Under the pieces are notes generated by a model. It did no database searches and had not been told where the DNA came from. It saw only the letters and a program-made list of their open reading frames with translations. From Clostridiales bacterium (lineage in GTDB: Bacteria; Bacillota; Clostridia; Peptostreptococcales; Anaerovoracaceae), in contig WRJK01000012.1 of the NCBI GenBank assembly GCA_009782285.1, positions 1 through 44,359 on the forward strand: a stretch of DNA of 44,359 nt. Direction: 5' to 3'. A program made the position numbers and the translations under genes. Below are positions 7,355 to 14,795 of the stretch, piece after piece (within the stretch, counting starts at the first letter, position 1; the number at the start of each line of letters is the position of its first letter).

Positions 7355-8518
7355 TTATCTTGATAGGTTTTCTATATAGTCGCGGCAACGTTTTTCAACA
7401 AAAGCAAGGGTCGGGTTTATGCGAGCTTCATAGCGCTCAAAACCGGAAACAGCCTTGTTGCATTCCTCCTCCAAGCTGCCGTCAGAAATGGCCGCTACTA
7501 GCGTACGCGCTTTGGCCGTCAGCTCGCGGCGGGCCGGGCATGTCTTAAGGAAGTCGTAACGAACACCAAAGCTGGCAAAGGTGAATTTTGCACGCATATC
7601 CTCGCTGCGCTCGTAGTCAAGCGCAGCCCCGTTGTCCCAAAGGGGCGCAAACCCTCTAATCTCCTGCGTAGCATTTTCCACAGAGAAGCCCCAATTGTTC
7701 AAATGCCTGTCGCCGTTTTCAATGATGCAATCAAAAAAACACATCTCATAGAACGGTGTGATGTCTCCGAAGTCGTTTTGCATGTGTTCCAAAGCGGCCT
7801 GAAGGGGGATGTGCCTCACACCCGGCTCCTTGTGCCCCAGATAGCACCCAGCGGTGAAAAGCCCTCGTTCTTTTGTAGTAAAAAGCTTGGATATTGACAC
7901 GGGGCGCCCTTTACGCTGTTCAAGATGGTACGGTATTGCGTTTATGCCTGCCCTTTTGGCTATGAGATAAGCAACTACTTCGGCAAATGGTTCAAGGCCT
8001 GCGTTGTAATAGCCCTCGGTCCCGCCTTTGCACAGGATGATGTCACTATCTGAAATGCGGTGCCAGTACTTTGGCAGCACCCCTTCTGTGGTAGTTTCAG
8101 GAGTTGACAGGTGGCGTGAAATGTTGCTGGGAATGCCTGTAAAAGCAATCCAGCCCAAAGCTTCGTCAAAGGGGTGGTCGTACAGGTTGATTTCATCGAA
8201 ATTCAAGCCTTCAGATACCTCCTGAACCCAAAATGCATCATTTAAGCTCATTCCATGGGAATAGCAAAGGACTTCAAAGCGGTTCTGCAAATTGATAGCA
8301 GACAGCACCGCCTCCATATGGTGACGGTTGACCGGGATCACGCGGCGCTCAACCCAGTCGCTGAGCCTAGCTGCCGTGACCTCGCCTCTTTGAAGGTCGA
8401 TCGGCAGCAGGGATGGTGCAGGCACTGATAGTACCTTGTACTGGTTGCCGATGTCGGTGTACACGTGCTCAAAAACTAGGATGCATTTTTTTGCGTTCAT
8501 CAGATGGTAAATTGACAT
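7355..8518 (-). CDS. HipA-like protein kinase
   Basis: 387 residues. Kinase features of the HipA/CtkA group are visible: a catalytic loop with NGDRHLNNWG (Asp270, Asn275), a magnesium-binding WDNGAALD (Asp295), and an N-terminal half with HMEAVL and FDEALGWIAFTGIPSN. The N-terminal part is not the usual HipA N-subdomain 1, and no hipB gene of normal size precedes it. Instead a 53-residue protein lies 21 bp upstream. Family members phosphorylate proteins such as aminoacyl-tRNA synthetases to induce dormancy. Here the target is unknown. The adjacent tRNA-related B3/4 gene is suggestive but not evidence. The ribosome site is weak (GGGGAAA at 15-20 nt), and a second Met at residue 7 is possible. 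Confidence 0.75.
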   Translation of the reverse strand: MSIYHLMNAKKCILVFEHVYTDIGNQYKVLSVPAPSLLPIDLQRGEVTAARLSDWVERRVIPVNRHHMEAVLSAINLQNRFEVLCYSHGMSLNDAFWVQEVSEGLNFDEINLYDHPFDEALGWIAFTGIPSNISRHLSTPETTTEGVLPKYWHRISDSDIILCKGGTEGYYNAGLEPFAEVVAYLIAKRAGINAIPYHLEQRKGRPVSISKLFTTKERGLFTAGCYLGHKEPGVRHIPLQAALEHMQNDFGDITPFYEMCFFDCIIENGDRHLNNWGFSVENATQEIRGFAPLWDNGAALDYERSEDMRAKFTFASFGVRYDFLKTCPARRELTAKARTLVAAISDGSLEEECNKAVSGFERYEARINPTLAFVEKRCRDYIENLSR

Positions 8519-8539
8519 GCTGCAGTATTTCCCCTTTTT

Positions 8540-8701
8540 TCATACGACATTGCGTACCTCGTTTTCAACGATGTTGAACCTTTTGAACTCCGGAATAGCG
8601 GATTCCCAGCTTTCTATTTTAGGAGCCTCGCTTTTCAATGCCGTGCAGATCTTGAAAACCTCAAAACTGCTCCTTTGTTCTATTGCTTTATTGCTGCTCA
8701 T
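8540..8701 (-). CDS. Small antitoxin-like protein upstream of the HipA-like kinase
   Basis: 53 residues, ATG 8701, with a good AAAGGAG site. It has no HTH. The N-terminus is MSSNKAIEQRSSFEVFKI, and the remainder closely matches the C-terminal tail of the XRE protein at 2198-2767. Shared pieces are ALKS(D/E)APK, AIPEF-x-RFNIVE and EVR(D/N)V. Inference: a stand-alone copy of the partner-recognition tail that pairs with the kinase as its antitoxin or accessory factor. The 21-bp gap to the kinase implies one transcript. It is easily missed because of its length. Confidence 0.75.
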   Translation of the reverse strand: MSSNKAIEQRSSFEVFKICTALKSEAPKIESWESAIPEFKRFNIVENEVRNVV

Positions 8702-8775
8702 TTTTCAATCTCCTTTGCTTTTATTCTAGCTGCAAGCCGCTAGAGCGTCAAGCTTTTTGTGTCGATTGATTTAAC

Positions 8776-8832
8776 TTGTGCATTTTGTTTGTGCATTTTG
8801 CCATTGAAAGCAAGCGGCAAATGCTTTATAAT
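8776..8832 (+). promoter_or_regulatory. Promoter of the response-regulator gene with upstream direct repeats
   Basis: TTGAAA (8804-8809), 17-bp spacer, TATAAT (8827-8832). Two exact copies of TTGTGCATTTTG lie just upstream (8776-8787 and 8789-8800), and a related TGTGCATTGTTTT lies downstream near 8837. Tandem direct repeats of this kind are typical binding sites of OmpR/PhoB-type regulators, so autoregulation is plausible. Confidence 0.65.
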
Positions 8833-8884
8833 TACACTGTGCATTGTTTTCATCTGTATTCTATATTGCGCCGTTTGGAGGAAA

Positions 8885-9601
8885 ATGATGAGCGAGAGGA
8901 AACATTTGATACTGATCGTGGAAGATGATGCGGATACTGCACAGCTCAGCGCCCGCATGCTTAGACGCAGGGGGTATGGTGTGCTGCTGGCTTGTACTGC
9001 CGCCGAGGCGAGAGCTTTTATACACAAGGACGCATTTGATTTAATTGTGCTCGACGTTGGGCTCCCGGACTGCGACGGGTTTGCGCTGTGCAAAGAAATA
9101 CGCCAAGGCAGCGACACGCCGATATTGTTCCTGACTGGCAGAAAAACAACAAAAGACAAAGTGGCGGGGATGGACACTGGCGGGGACTATTACTTGACCA
9201 AACCGTACAGCGCGGAAGAATTCACCGCAGTAATAAAACGGTTGCTTCAAAAAGCGCAGCAAGAGAGGGACAAGGTTGACAAGGCGGCTAGGGAAGCTGC
9301 CGTCATCACGCTTGGGCCGCTGACGCTTATGCTGCCGGAAAACACTGCGCTTGTGAATGGCTGCAATGCAAAGCTGACCCCGAAGGAGTTTGCTGTGCTG
9401 CTCCTTCTCGTAAAAAACCAAGGCAGGGAGCTTTCGAGCAAGGCGATCTATGAAAACGTTTGGGGGACTGCAATGAACAGCGACAAGAACGCCATCCGCA
9501 TGCATGTCTCTAGGCTGAAAAAGAAACTCGGTGCAGACAACAGCGACAGCTTTTCAATACTGACCGGTTATGGTGGAGGGTACACCTTTACAACAATGTA
9601 G
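8885..9601 (+). CDS. OmpR/PhoB-family response regulator
   Basis: 238 residues from ATG 8885, 4 nt after GGAGG. An in-frame Met three bases on is equally possible. The receiver domain (about 7-122) has acidic Asp14/Asp15, the phospho-acceptor Asp57 in LIVLDVGLPDCDG, Thr84 and Lys106 (YLTKPY). The usual GADDYL is GGDYYL. A winged-helix DNA-binding domain (about 145-236) has LTPKEFAVLLLL and the recognition region NAIRMHVSRLKKKLG, ending in LTGYGGGYTF. It lies 92 bp upstream of the histidine kinase. The gap holds a second promoter-like element, so the kinase may be expressed independently. Confidence 0.92.
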   Translation: MMSERKHLILIVEDDADTAQLSARMLRRRGYGVLLACTAAEARAFIHKDAFDLIVLDVGLPDCDGFALCKEIRQGSDTPILFLTGRKTTKDKVAGMDTGGDYYLTKPYSAEEFTAVIKRLLQKAQQERDKVDKAAREAAVITLGPLTLMLPENTALVNGCNAKLTPKEFAVLLLLVKNQGRELSSKAIYENVWGTAMNSDKNAIRMHVSRLKKKLGADNSDSFSILTGYGGGYTFTTM

Positions 9602-9614
9602 AATATTTATGTCG

Positions 9615-9666
9615 AACATAACATTTTCGACATGTTTCACGAACAGGCTTTTTTCATGATAGACTC
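9615..9666 (+). promoter_or_regulatory. Kinase promoter element, copy A of a 52-bp repeat
   Basis: Starts AACATAACATTTTCGACAT and ends with an extended -10 (TG-A-TAGACT, -10 hexamer 9660-9665). It is 42/52 identical to a second copy at 10985-11036. The -35 is poor in both, as expected for activator-dependent promoters. The shared upstream part is a candidate binding site for the response regulator encoded next door. Confidence 0.5.
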
Positions 9667-9693
9667 TCATGGGGAGGTTTGTTTTTTTATTCT

Positions 9694-10968
9694 ATGAAAA
9701 AGTTTGTTGAAACGTTTTTGAAAGAGTACTTTGACGAAAACCTGGGTTTTCATGTTCAATCGTTCAACCTGCTTGGTTTGGCCGGCATGGCGGCTGGCAT
9801 CGTTGCTGCGGTTGTATCTCTTGTGGAAAAAGCCGGACTGGCTTCTGTCGGCATTAATCTTTTTGCTTCTGCATTAGCGTTCTGCCTGCTGCGGGTTGCA
9901 GGCCGAAAGATCAGTTACCGGACATGCAGCCTAATAGTCGTCATCAACGTGTTTTTGCTTATGTTCCCTGTTCTGTTTTTCGCAGCGGGCGGGTACCGGA
10001 GCGGAATGCCCTCGTTTTTTATTTTGGCAATCATCTTTACTTCCATCCTGCTTGATCGGCGTGAGCGTGTTGCCGCTGTTGCGGTTGAATTCGTGCTGTA
10101 CGCTGCCTGTTGTATTGCCGCTTATTCGTACCCTAGGCTTGTTAACCCTTTTACTCTTGAAATCCATTATGTCATAGACGTAATCATCGGCGCAACTTTA
10201 ACAAGTGCGCTGCTTTTGCTTGTCGTGTTGCTTCGCATTAGGATGCTCACCTTCCGGGAAACGCAGATAAAGGAACGCGACAAAATGAAAAGCAATTTCC
10301 TTGCAGCTGTTGCCCATGAAATCGGCAGGATGCTGACGGTCATTTTGGGAAGCAGCTCGGACACGGTTGACCTGCTGAAGGAGCCTATGGTAAACATGGA
10401 CGAAATCATGGAAAACTACAGGCGCATAGAAAGAAAAGTAATGCAGATAGACGGAATTGTAACAGAACTGATGGATACCGTTGCCATAGAAAGCGGACGG
10501 CTTCCGCTCTCGCGCCAGCCGACCTTCCTGTCGGAACTGCTGACAAGCGCGTGTGCCCCTGGCCTTTGGCAGCCAAGCAAAAACAACCGCATTTCACTTG
10601 AGCTTCAGCACGGCCTGCCGCTCATTTTGGTGGATCACGGCAAGTTGGAGCAGGTCTTGACGAACCTGCTTTCAAACGCAGACCGGCACACAAAGGACGG
10701 CACAATCACGGTAAAGCTTGCAAGGGACGGCAATCGGCAAATCGTAAGCGTAACGGACAGCGGCGAAGGCATGGCACCGGAGGCTGCAGCGTCTGCCTTT
10801 ACTAGGTTTGCAACGTCTACCGCCAGCGATGAGCAATGGCGGCATGGTTACGGCCTGTACATCTGCTGGCAGATTGTCACCGCCCACGGCGGGGAAATAT
10901 GGCTAGACAGCGAAGAGGGGCATGGCACGTCCGTATTTTTCGCACTTTTGGAAGATAATGGCAAATAA
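9694..10968 (+). CDS. Membrane sensor histidine kinase
   Basis: 424 residues from ATG 9694. GGGGAGG is 16 nt upstream, so an unusual TTG at 9679 cannot be excluded, though it would touch the ribosome site. About six membrane segments fill residues 25-180 with no extracytoplasmic sensor domain. A short linker follows, then the dimerisation helix with the phospho-acceptor His208 (AVAHEIGRMLTVILG). The box reads HEIGRML instead of the usual HE-(L/I)-RTPL, so the conserved Pro is absent. The ATP-binding domain is intact: N box LTNLLSNADRH, G1 DSGEGM, G2 HGYGLYICWQI. Partner of the response regulator upstream. The stimulus is unknown, and the membrane-embedded input suggests sensing within or near the membrane. 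Confidence 0.9.
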   Translation: MKKFVETFLKEYFDENLGFHVQSFNLLGLAGMAAGIVAAVVSLVEKAGLASVGINLFASALAFCLLRVAGRKISYRTCSLIVVINVFLLMFPVLFFAAGGYRSGMPSFFILAIIFTSILLDRRERVAAVAVEFVLYAACCIAAYSYPRLVNPFTLEIHYVIDVIIGATLTSALLLLVVLLRIRMLTFRETQIKERDKMKSNFLAAVAHEIGRMLTVILGSSSDTVDLLKEPMVNMDEIMENYRRIERKVMQIDGIVTELMDTVAIESGRLPLSRQPTFLSELLTSACAPGLWQPSKNNRISLELQHGLPLILVDHGKLEQVLTNLLSNADRHTKDGTITVKLARDGNRQIVSVTDSGEGMAPEAAASAFTRFATSTASDEQWRHGYGLYICWQIVTAHGGEIWLDSEEGHGTSVFFALLEDNGK

Positions 10969-10984
10969 TCGGGCTTTTCCGTGA

Positions 10985-11036
10985 AACATAACATTTTTGA
11001 CATAATTCGCAAACGGGCTTTTTTCGTGTTATAATC
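10985..11036 (+). promoter_or_regulatory. Promoter element, copy B of the 52-bp repeat
   Basis: Starts AACATAACATTTTTGACAT and ends with a strong extended -10 (TG-T-TATAAT, hexamer 11030-11035). It is the partner of copy A in front of the kinase. It should start transcription near 11042, into the region holding two hairpin terminators ahead of the acetyltransferase gene. Confidence 0.6.
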
Positions 11037-11041
11037 TTGAG

Positions 11042-11130
11042 TAACAAGGTCTGTTTTTTAAGCTGCAAAAGGGGTATTTTTGCATCACTGTGTTGAAGCT
11101 AAAACAGGAGATCAGCCAGGCTGTTTTTTT
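11042..11130 (+). ncRNA. Candidate small RNA of about 90 nt
   Basis: The region runs from the predicted start of promoter copy B to a terminator-like structure. It has no ribosome site or start codon in a useful frame. A hairpin TGCAAAA (11064-11070) / TTTTGCA (11078-11084) with a GGGGTAT loop is followed by AAAACAG (11101-11107) / CTGTTTT (11121-11127) with a run of T (8) at the end. Promoter, hairpin and T-run terminator in under 100 bp suggest a discrete small RNA. It could alternatively be an attenuated leader for the acetyltransferase gene. Confidence 0.4.
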
Positions 11131-11171
11131 TATTGCCTAAAAAACCAACATCATTAAGGGGATAACGGGGG

Positions 11172-11228
11172 CGGCTAAAAAACTTTCCTTGTTGATAAAA
11201 AAGTTGTATATGCAGCCGAATTCAACTT
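11172..11228 (+). other. Structured leader with competing pairings or pseudoknot
   Basis: AAGTTG (11201-11206) can pair back with AACTTT (11181-11186, as AAAGTT) or forward with CAACTT (11223-11228). CGGCT (11172-11176) can pair with AGCCG (11214-11218), which would make a pseudoknot with the forward pairing. Mutually exclusive pairings upstream of a terminator resemble attenuators. I do not recognise a known riboswitch class. Confidence 0.3.
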
Positions 11229-11268
11229 GGAGAGAGTGGACACTATCAGTAAAAGGACGAGGCCGCAT

Positions 11269-11304
11269 AAAAACAGCCAGCAAGCAAGCTTGTTGGCTGT
11301 TTTT
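11269..11304 (+). terminator. Strong hairpin terminator upstream of the acetyltransferase
   Basis: AAAAACAGCCAGCAAGC (11269-11285) pairs with the reverse strand copy at 11288-11304 over 17 positions with a single G-T wobble, ending in TTTTT. The A-run/T-run flanks make it usable in both directions. It lies 75 bp before the acetyltransferase start. Confidence 0.75.
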
Positions 11305-11379
11305 CACTTTCATGGCGTTGACACAGCCTTTGATTTGCAGTACAGTAAAACCAAGCATATGAAGGACAAGGTGAGGAAA

Positions 11380-11859
11380 ATGGTTATCAGGCAGTTTGAG
11401 GCAAGCGACATTGATTATGTCATATCGAGGCACTTGGACTTGTACAAGGCAGAATACGGTTTTACGTCCGAAATATGGAAAGCCTACGTTGCTGACGGGG
11501 TACGCCAGCTGGCAGCTGGGTTCGATCCTGAAAGAGACTGTTTTTATATTCTTGAGTCCTGCGGCAGCCCTTCGGGCTGCATAGCCATCGTCCACAGGGA
11601 AGGCGGGTCTGCGCAGCTGAGGTTTTTCTTTGTTGAGCCCAGCCTCCGAGGGCAGGGCGCAGGCAACAGTCTCATGAACGCTGCGATAAGCTTTTCCAGA
11701 GAAAAGAAGTACGCTCGCGTGTTTTTGTGGACTTTCAGTGAACTGCACACGGCAAGGCACCTTTATGGCAAACATGGTTTTCTTTTGACGGAAACCCTTG
11801 AGAACACCGAGTGGGGCGAACCTGTTTTGGAAGAGCGGTGGGATTTGCATCTGCTGTAA
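11380..11859 (+). CDS. GNAT-family N-acetyltransferase
   Basis: 159 residues. Start ATG 11380 is chosen because AAGGTGAGG lies just upstream and the protein then begins at the conserved domain (MVIRQFEASDID). The acetyl-CoA loop reads FFFVEPSLRGQGAGNSLM (Arg/Gln-x-x-Gly-x-Gly/Ala), and the C-terminal part has ARHLYGKHGFLLTETLEN and EERWDL. This is the acetyltransferase half of the widespread MarR-GNAT fusion proteins, here without the MarR half. The substrate is unknown. It is preceded by a hairpin terminator and a possible attenuator leader, so expression may depend on read-through. It converges on the AAA ATPase gene 17 bp away, where a CCGCC / GGCGG hairpin sits between the stops. Confidence 0.85.
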   Translation: MVIRQFEASDIDYVISRHLDLYKAEYGFTSEIWKAYVADGVRQLAAGFDPERDCFYILESCGSPSGCIAIVHREGGSAQLRFFFVEPSLRGQGAGNSLMNAAISFSREKKYARVFLWTFSELHTARHLYGKHGFLLTETLENTEWGEPVLEERWDLHLL

Positions 11860-11876
11860 CCGCCGTATCAGGGCGG

Positions 11877-13214
11877 CTATGCCCTGCCGGCAATGGCAAG
11901 CCCTATTAGCTGATCGGCGCAGTCGGCCATAAACAATGGGATGTTAAGGACGTCACCGTCCAGTTTTAGGTTTTGCATTGAAAAACGCACTCGTAGTTTA
12001 ACTTTATCGCCATATTTTTCACCGTATTTTTTTAAACTTGTGCTGAGAATGTTCCCTTCTGACTTGACTTCCACTGGAATGATGTCGTTGTTCCGTTGTA
12101 TGACAAAATCCACTTCGTAGCGAGGGGAATCTGTCGCCCAATACCGAGGAGGCGCCTCTATCTGCCCAGTGAGTGCCTGCAGTATGTAGTTTTCGCTTAG
12201 TGCCCCCTTGAATTCAGTAAACAGTCGGTTTCCCTCTTTGAATGCTTCTGTAGACAACAGCGACAGGCGGCGCAGCAACCCTACGTCAACAAGATAAAGC
12301 TTGAACGCGGTTAGATCGTCATATGCTGATATCGGAAGCCCGGGAGCTGTGCTTCTGTAAATTTTACTGACCAACGCAGTGTCGCACAACCATTGAAGCG
12401 CATCTTCGTATTCCCTTGCGCGGGCTCCCTCCTTAACAGCTTTGTAAATAAATTTCTTGTTTTCCCGCGACAGTTGCGACGGGATGGATTTCCATATCAG
12501 CGACAGCTTGGGGTAGTCTTTTTTCTCGGCATGCTTGGCAAAATCGCGTTCGTAGTCGCCGATGATATTAGAAAGCGCTTTCTGCACCATTTCGACATCC
12601 CTGTCTTCTGCCCATGCTCGCACAGCTTCCGGCATTCCGCCTGTGACGAAATACATTTTCAGCTTTTCGTAGAGCGGGTTAAAAAACGCCTCCGGAACAG
12701 GTTCGAGCGTCCCGGCTCTGCTTATGTATTCAGCAAGGTTGCCGTCACCGTTGGCAATGAGGAACTCCGTGAACGTCATGGGCAGAGCGTCGATAAAATC
12801 TACTTTGCCGACCGGGAACGATGCGGGTTTGGACAACGCGACGCCCAGCAGCGATCCGGCGCAGGCGACATGGTATTCTGGCGCGTTTTCACAGAAGTAC
12901 TTTAAGGTGTTTAGCGCCTTGTTGCACTCTTGTATCTCGTCAAAGATGATCAGCGTTTCATGCGGCTTTATGTTCTGTCCGCTTGCCATTATCAAGTTTT
13001 GCAAAATCCTGTTTACGTCTTTTGTCGTTTCGAAGAATTGCCTGTACTCTTCGCTTTCTTCAAAATTAAAATAAGCAACGCTGCTGTATTGCCGTCTGCC
13101 GAATTCTTTTAGCACCCATGTTTTCCCAACCTGCCGAACACCGTTTAAAATCAAGGGTTTGCGGTATTTCGCAGTTTTCCATGCGTTCATCTTATTGAGA
13201 ATCAAACGTTCCAA
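11877..13214 (-). CDS. AAA_14/DUF4143 ATPase
   Basis: 445 residues from TTG 13214, which has GAGGTG six bases upstream. A GTG at 13223 lies inside that ribosome site. The N-terminal ATPase has Walker A NGVRQVGKTW and Walker B TLIIFDEIQECN, plus a sensor-like VACAGSLLGVAL. The DUF4143 C-terminal region holds a PD-(D/E)xK-like core (YEVDFVIQ ... IIPVEVKSEG). Such proteins are abundant in gut anaerobes and archaea, vary in copy number and behave like selfish or defence-associated genes. No cellular role is established. It is followed by a second ATPase of the same superfamily but with low similarity. The promoter region carries three TCACAC repeats. Confidence 0.85.
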   Translation of the reverse strand: MERLILNKMNAWKTAKYRKPLILNGVRQVGKTWVLKEFGRRQYSSVAYFNFEESEEYRQFFETTKDVNRILQNLIMASGQNIKPHETLIIFDEIQECNKALNTLKYFCENAPEYHVACAGSLLGVALSKPASFPVGKVDFIDALPMTFTEFLIANGDGNLAEYISRAGTLEPVPEAFFNPLYEKLKMYFVTGGMPEAVRAWAEDRDVEMVQKALSNIIGDYERDFAKHAEKKDYPKLSLIWKSIPSQLSRENKKFIYKAVKEGARAREYEDALQWLCDTALVSKIYRSTAPGLPISAYDDLTAFKLYLVDVGLLRRLSLLSTEAFKEGNRLFTEFKGALSENYILQALTGQIEAPPRYWATDSPRYEVDFVIQRNNDIIPVEVKSEGNILSTSLKKYGEKYGDKVKLRVRFSMQNLKLDGDVLNIPLFMADCADQLIGLAIAGRA

Positions 13215-13224
13215 AACAATCACC

Positions 13225-13295
13225 TCACACTATTTCGTGTCAATTGTATCATGCATATCACACAATTTCAAGTATTTTGTGGCGTGAAATCACAC
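13225..13295 (-). promoter_or_regulatory. ATPase promoter with three phased TCACAC repeats
   Basis: On the minus strand: TTGAAA (13266-13271), 17-bp spacer, TACAAT (13243-13248). On the plus strand TCACAC occurs at 13225, 13258 and 13290, each followed by an A/T step and TTTC, spaced 33 and 32 bp, about three helical turns. The copies fall near the start site, inside the spacer and upstream of the -35, so a bound protein would cover the promoter. Confidence 0.6.
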
Positions 13296-13317
13296 TTTCA
13301 TGTCTTTCGCTCTTTGG

Positions 13318-14589
13318 CTATGGCTTCAGGCAGTCGATCGGAACAACATGTATTCCGTCGTCTCTTGTGTAAAGCGGGCCACCGCCTGTTACTACACACA
13401 TAAATGCCGGCGGTGGGACGCCTTTGGAAACAAGCTTCTTCCCAAGCCGTTTCAGGGCGGCTGCGCCTTCGTCTATGTTGTGCGCACCCATTTTAACCTC
13501 AATCCCCGCCCACTGCGTCCCGAGCTCGATAATTGCGTCAATTTCAAGGTCGTTTGCGTCGTGGTAATGGCTGAGCTTCGCTCCAGACACCTCGGCATAG
13601 ATCAGCAAATCCCTAAGGCACATGTTTTCGAAAATGCCACCTAGCGTTCGAGGATCCCTAGCAAGGCTGTTTGGATCGGCTTTTAGAGCACTGACCGCAA
13701 TGGACGGGTCTGCGACCATCCGTTTCGGCGTTTTGCGCAAACGCAGCTTGTTGCGAAGCTCAGGGAACCACTGCGGTATTTCTTCGACAACGTAAAGCCT
13801 CATCAGGGCAGAAAGGTATTCTGCCACGGTCTGCCTTGAGACTTCGCCAAATCGCGCCTGCACGTCGGCGACTATGGTGTTTAGCCGCGCAGGCGTCGCA
13901 TTTGTGCGCGCCACTGCTGCTAGCAGGTGCAACGCCAAAGCTGGTTTGCGTTTTACGTTTTCTGCGTGTGTTATGTCGGTTTCAGCCAGAGCCATGTTGT
14001 ATTGTTCTGGCAGTATTCCTGCATCTTCTTTTGAAATATTGATGTTTTCCGGCCATCCGCCACGAATGGCAAAGCCAATAAGCTTTTCCTGCGTAAGCTT
14101 GGAAGCTCCTGGCTTAATTTCTTTTCCGTTAAACAGTTCGAGCAGGCTGATTTCGCCGGTCGAGTCCCCGCTTTCATACAGGGACATCGTGCGCATGCGA
14201 ACCCTCCCAATCCTCCCCGCGCCGCTGTGCACAAAGCTGCCCTCCTTCGGTGTCACCGAGCCTGTCAATATGTAACTGCCTTTTTCTTTTGTCCTGTCTG
14301 AAGCAAAGCGTACAGCGTCCCAAATCCCCGGAACTTCCTGCCATTCATCGACTAGGCGCGGCTTCTCACCCGATAGAATTGCGGCAGGGTTGAGCCTTGC
14401 TGATTCGCGGTTTGCATAGCCGTTTTCAGGATCCAAGATGTACACAACGCTGTTCGCATGGTTTAATGCAGTCCATGTTTTGCCGCACCATTTCGGCCCC
14501 TCTATCGAAACCGCACCGAATAAACCCATGTATCGTTCGATTTTCTTGTCTATCAGCCTCGGTTTGTATTCCTGTTCAGTAAGTGCCAT
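13318..14589 (-). CDS. AAA/DUF4143 ATPase, second type
   Basis: 423 residues from ATG 14589, with AAGGAGCG upstream. An earlier in-frame start at 14610 would bury that site. Walker A is IEGPKWCGKTW. The Walker B region reads PRLVDEWQEVPGIWD, followed by YILTGSVTPKEG. The C-terminal DUF4143 nuclease-like core shows NDLEIDAIIEL and WAGIEVKMGAHN. This belongs to the group with P-K-x-x-GKT P-loops, distinct from the neighbouring R-Q-V-GKT protein. The two genes are on the same strand but separated by about 100 bp with a promoter between, so they are probably independent. Three tandem 23-bp repeats lie just upstream. Confidence 0.85.
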   Translation of the reverse strand: MALTEQEYKPRLIDKKIERYMGLFGAVSIEGPKWCGKTWTALNHANSVVYILDPENGYANRESARLNPAAILSGEKPRLVDEWQEVPGIWDAVRFASDRTKEKGSYILTGSVTPKEGSFVHSGAGRIGRVRMRTMSLYESGDSTGEISLLELFNGKEIKPGASKLTQEKLIGFAIRGGWPENINISKEDAGILPEQYNMALAETDITHAENVKRKPALALHLLAAVARTNATPARLNTIVADVQARFGEVSRQTVAEYLSALMRLYVVEEIPQWFPELRNKLRLRKTPKRMVADPSIAVSALKADPNSLARDPRTLGGIFENMCLRDLLIYAEVSGAKLSHYHDANDLEIDAIIELGTQWAGIEVKMGAHNIDEGAAALKRLGKKLVSKGVPPPAFMCVVTGGGPLYTRDDGIHVVPIDCLKP

Positions 14590-14616
14590 AGTTCTCGCTC
14601 CTTCCTTCAAACACCC

Positions 14617-14685
14617 TTACTTAACCATTTGCACGGAATTTACTTAACCGTTTGCACGGATTTTACTTAACCATTTGCATAATAA
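14617..14685. repeat. Three tandem 23-bp repeats upstream of the second ATPase
   Basis: Copies begin at 14617, 14640 and 14663 with an exact 23-bp period. Each reads TTACTTAACC, then A/G, then TTTGCAC or TTTGCAT and a short AT-rich tail. They end 28 bp before the ATPase start codon and lie between that gene and the divergent rtcB. Candidate operator or leader element of the ATPase gene. I know no named family for it. Confidence 0.75.
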
Positions 14686-14795
14686 TATCATAAACCTGCA
14701 ATTGTGTAAAGACCAAAGTGATTTTCGGTTTGATTTCTGGCTGCAGATATGATACGCTGTGGTTGGCACATGTTAGAGGAATCGAGGTAAAAACC

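Noticed and set aside
11137-11850. Minus-strand frame of 237 codons
   Set aside because: It is antisense to the acetyltransferase gene and crosses the strong terminator stem. It matches no family.
11859-11880. CCGCC / GGCGG hairpin between convergent genes as a terminator
   Set aside because: Short stem without a T-run on either strand. It is mentioned only as context.
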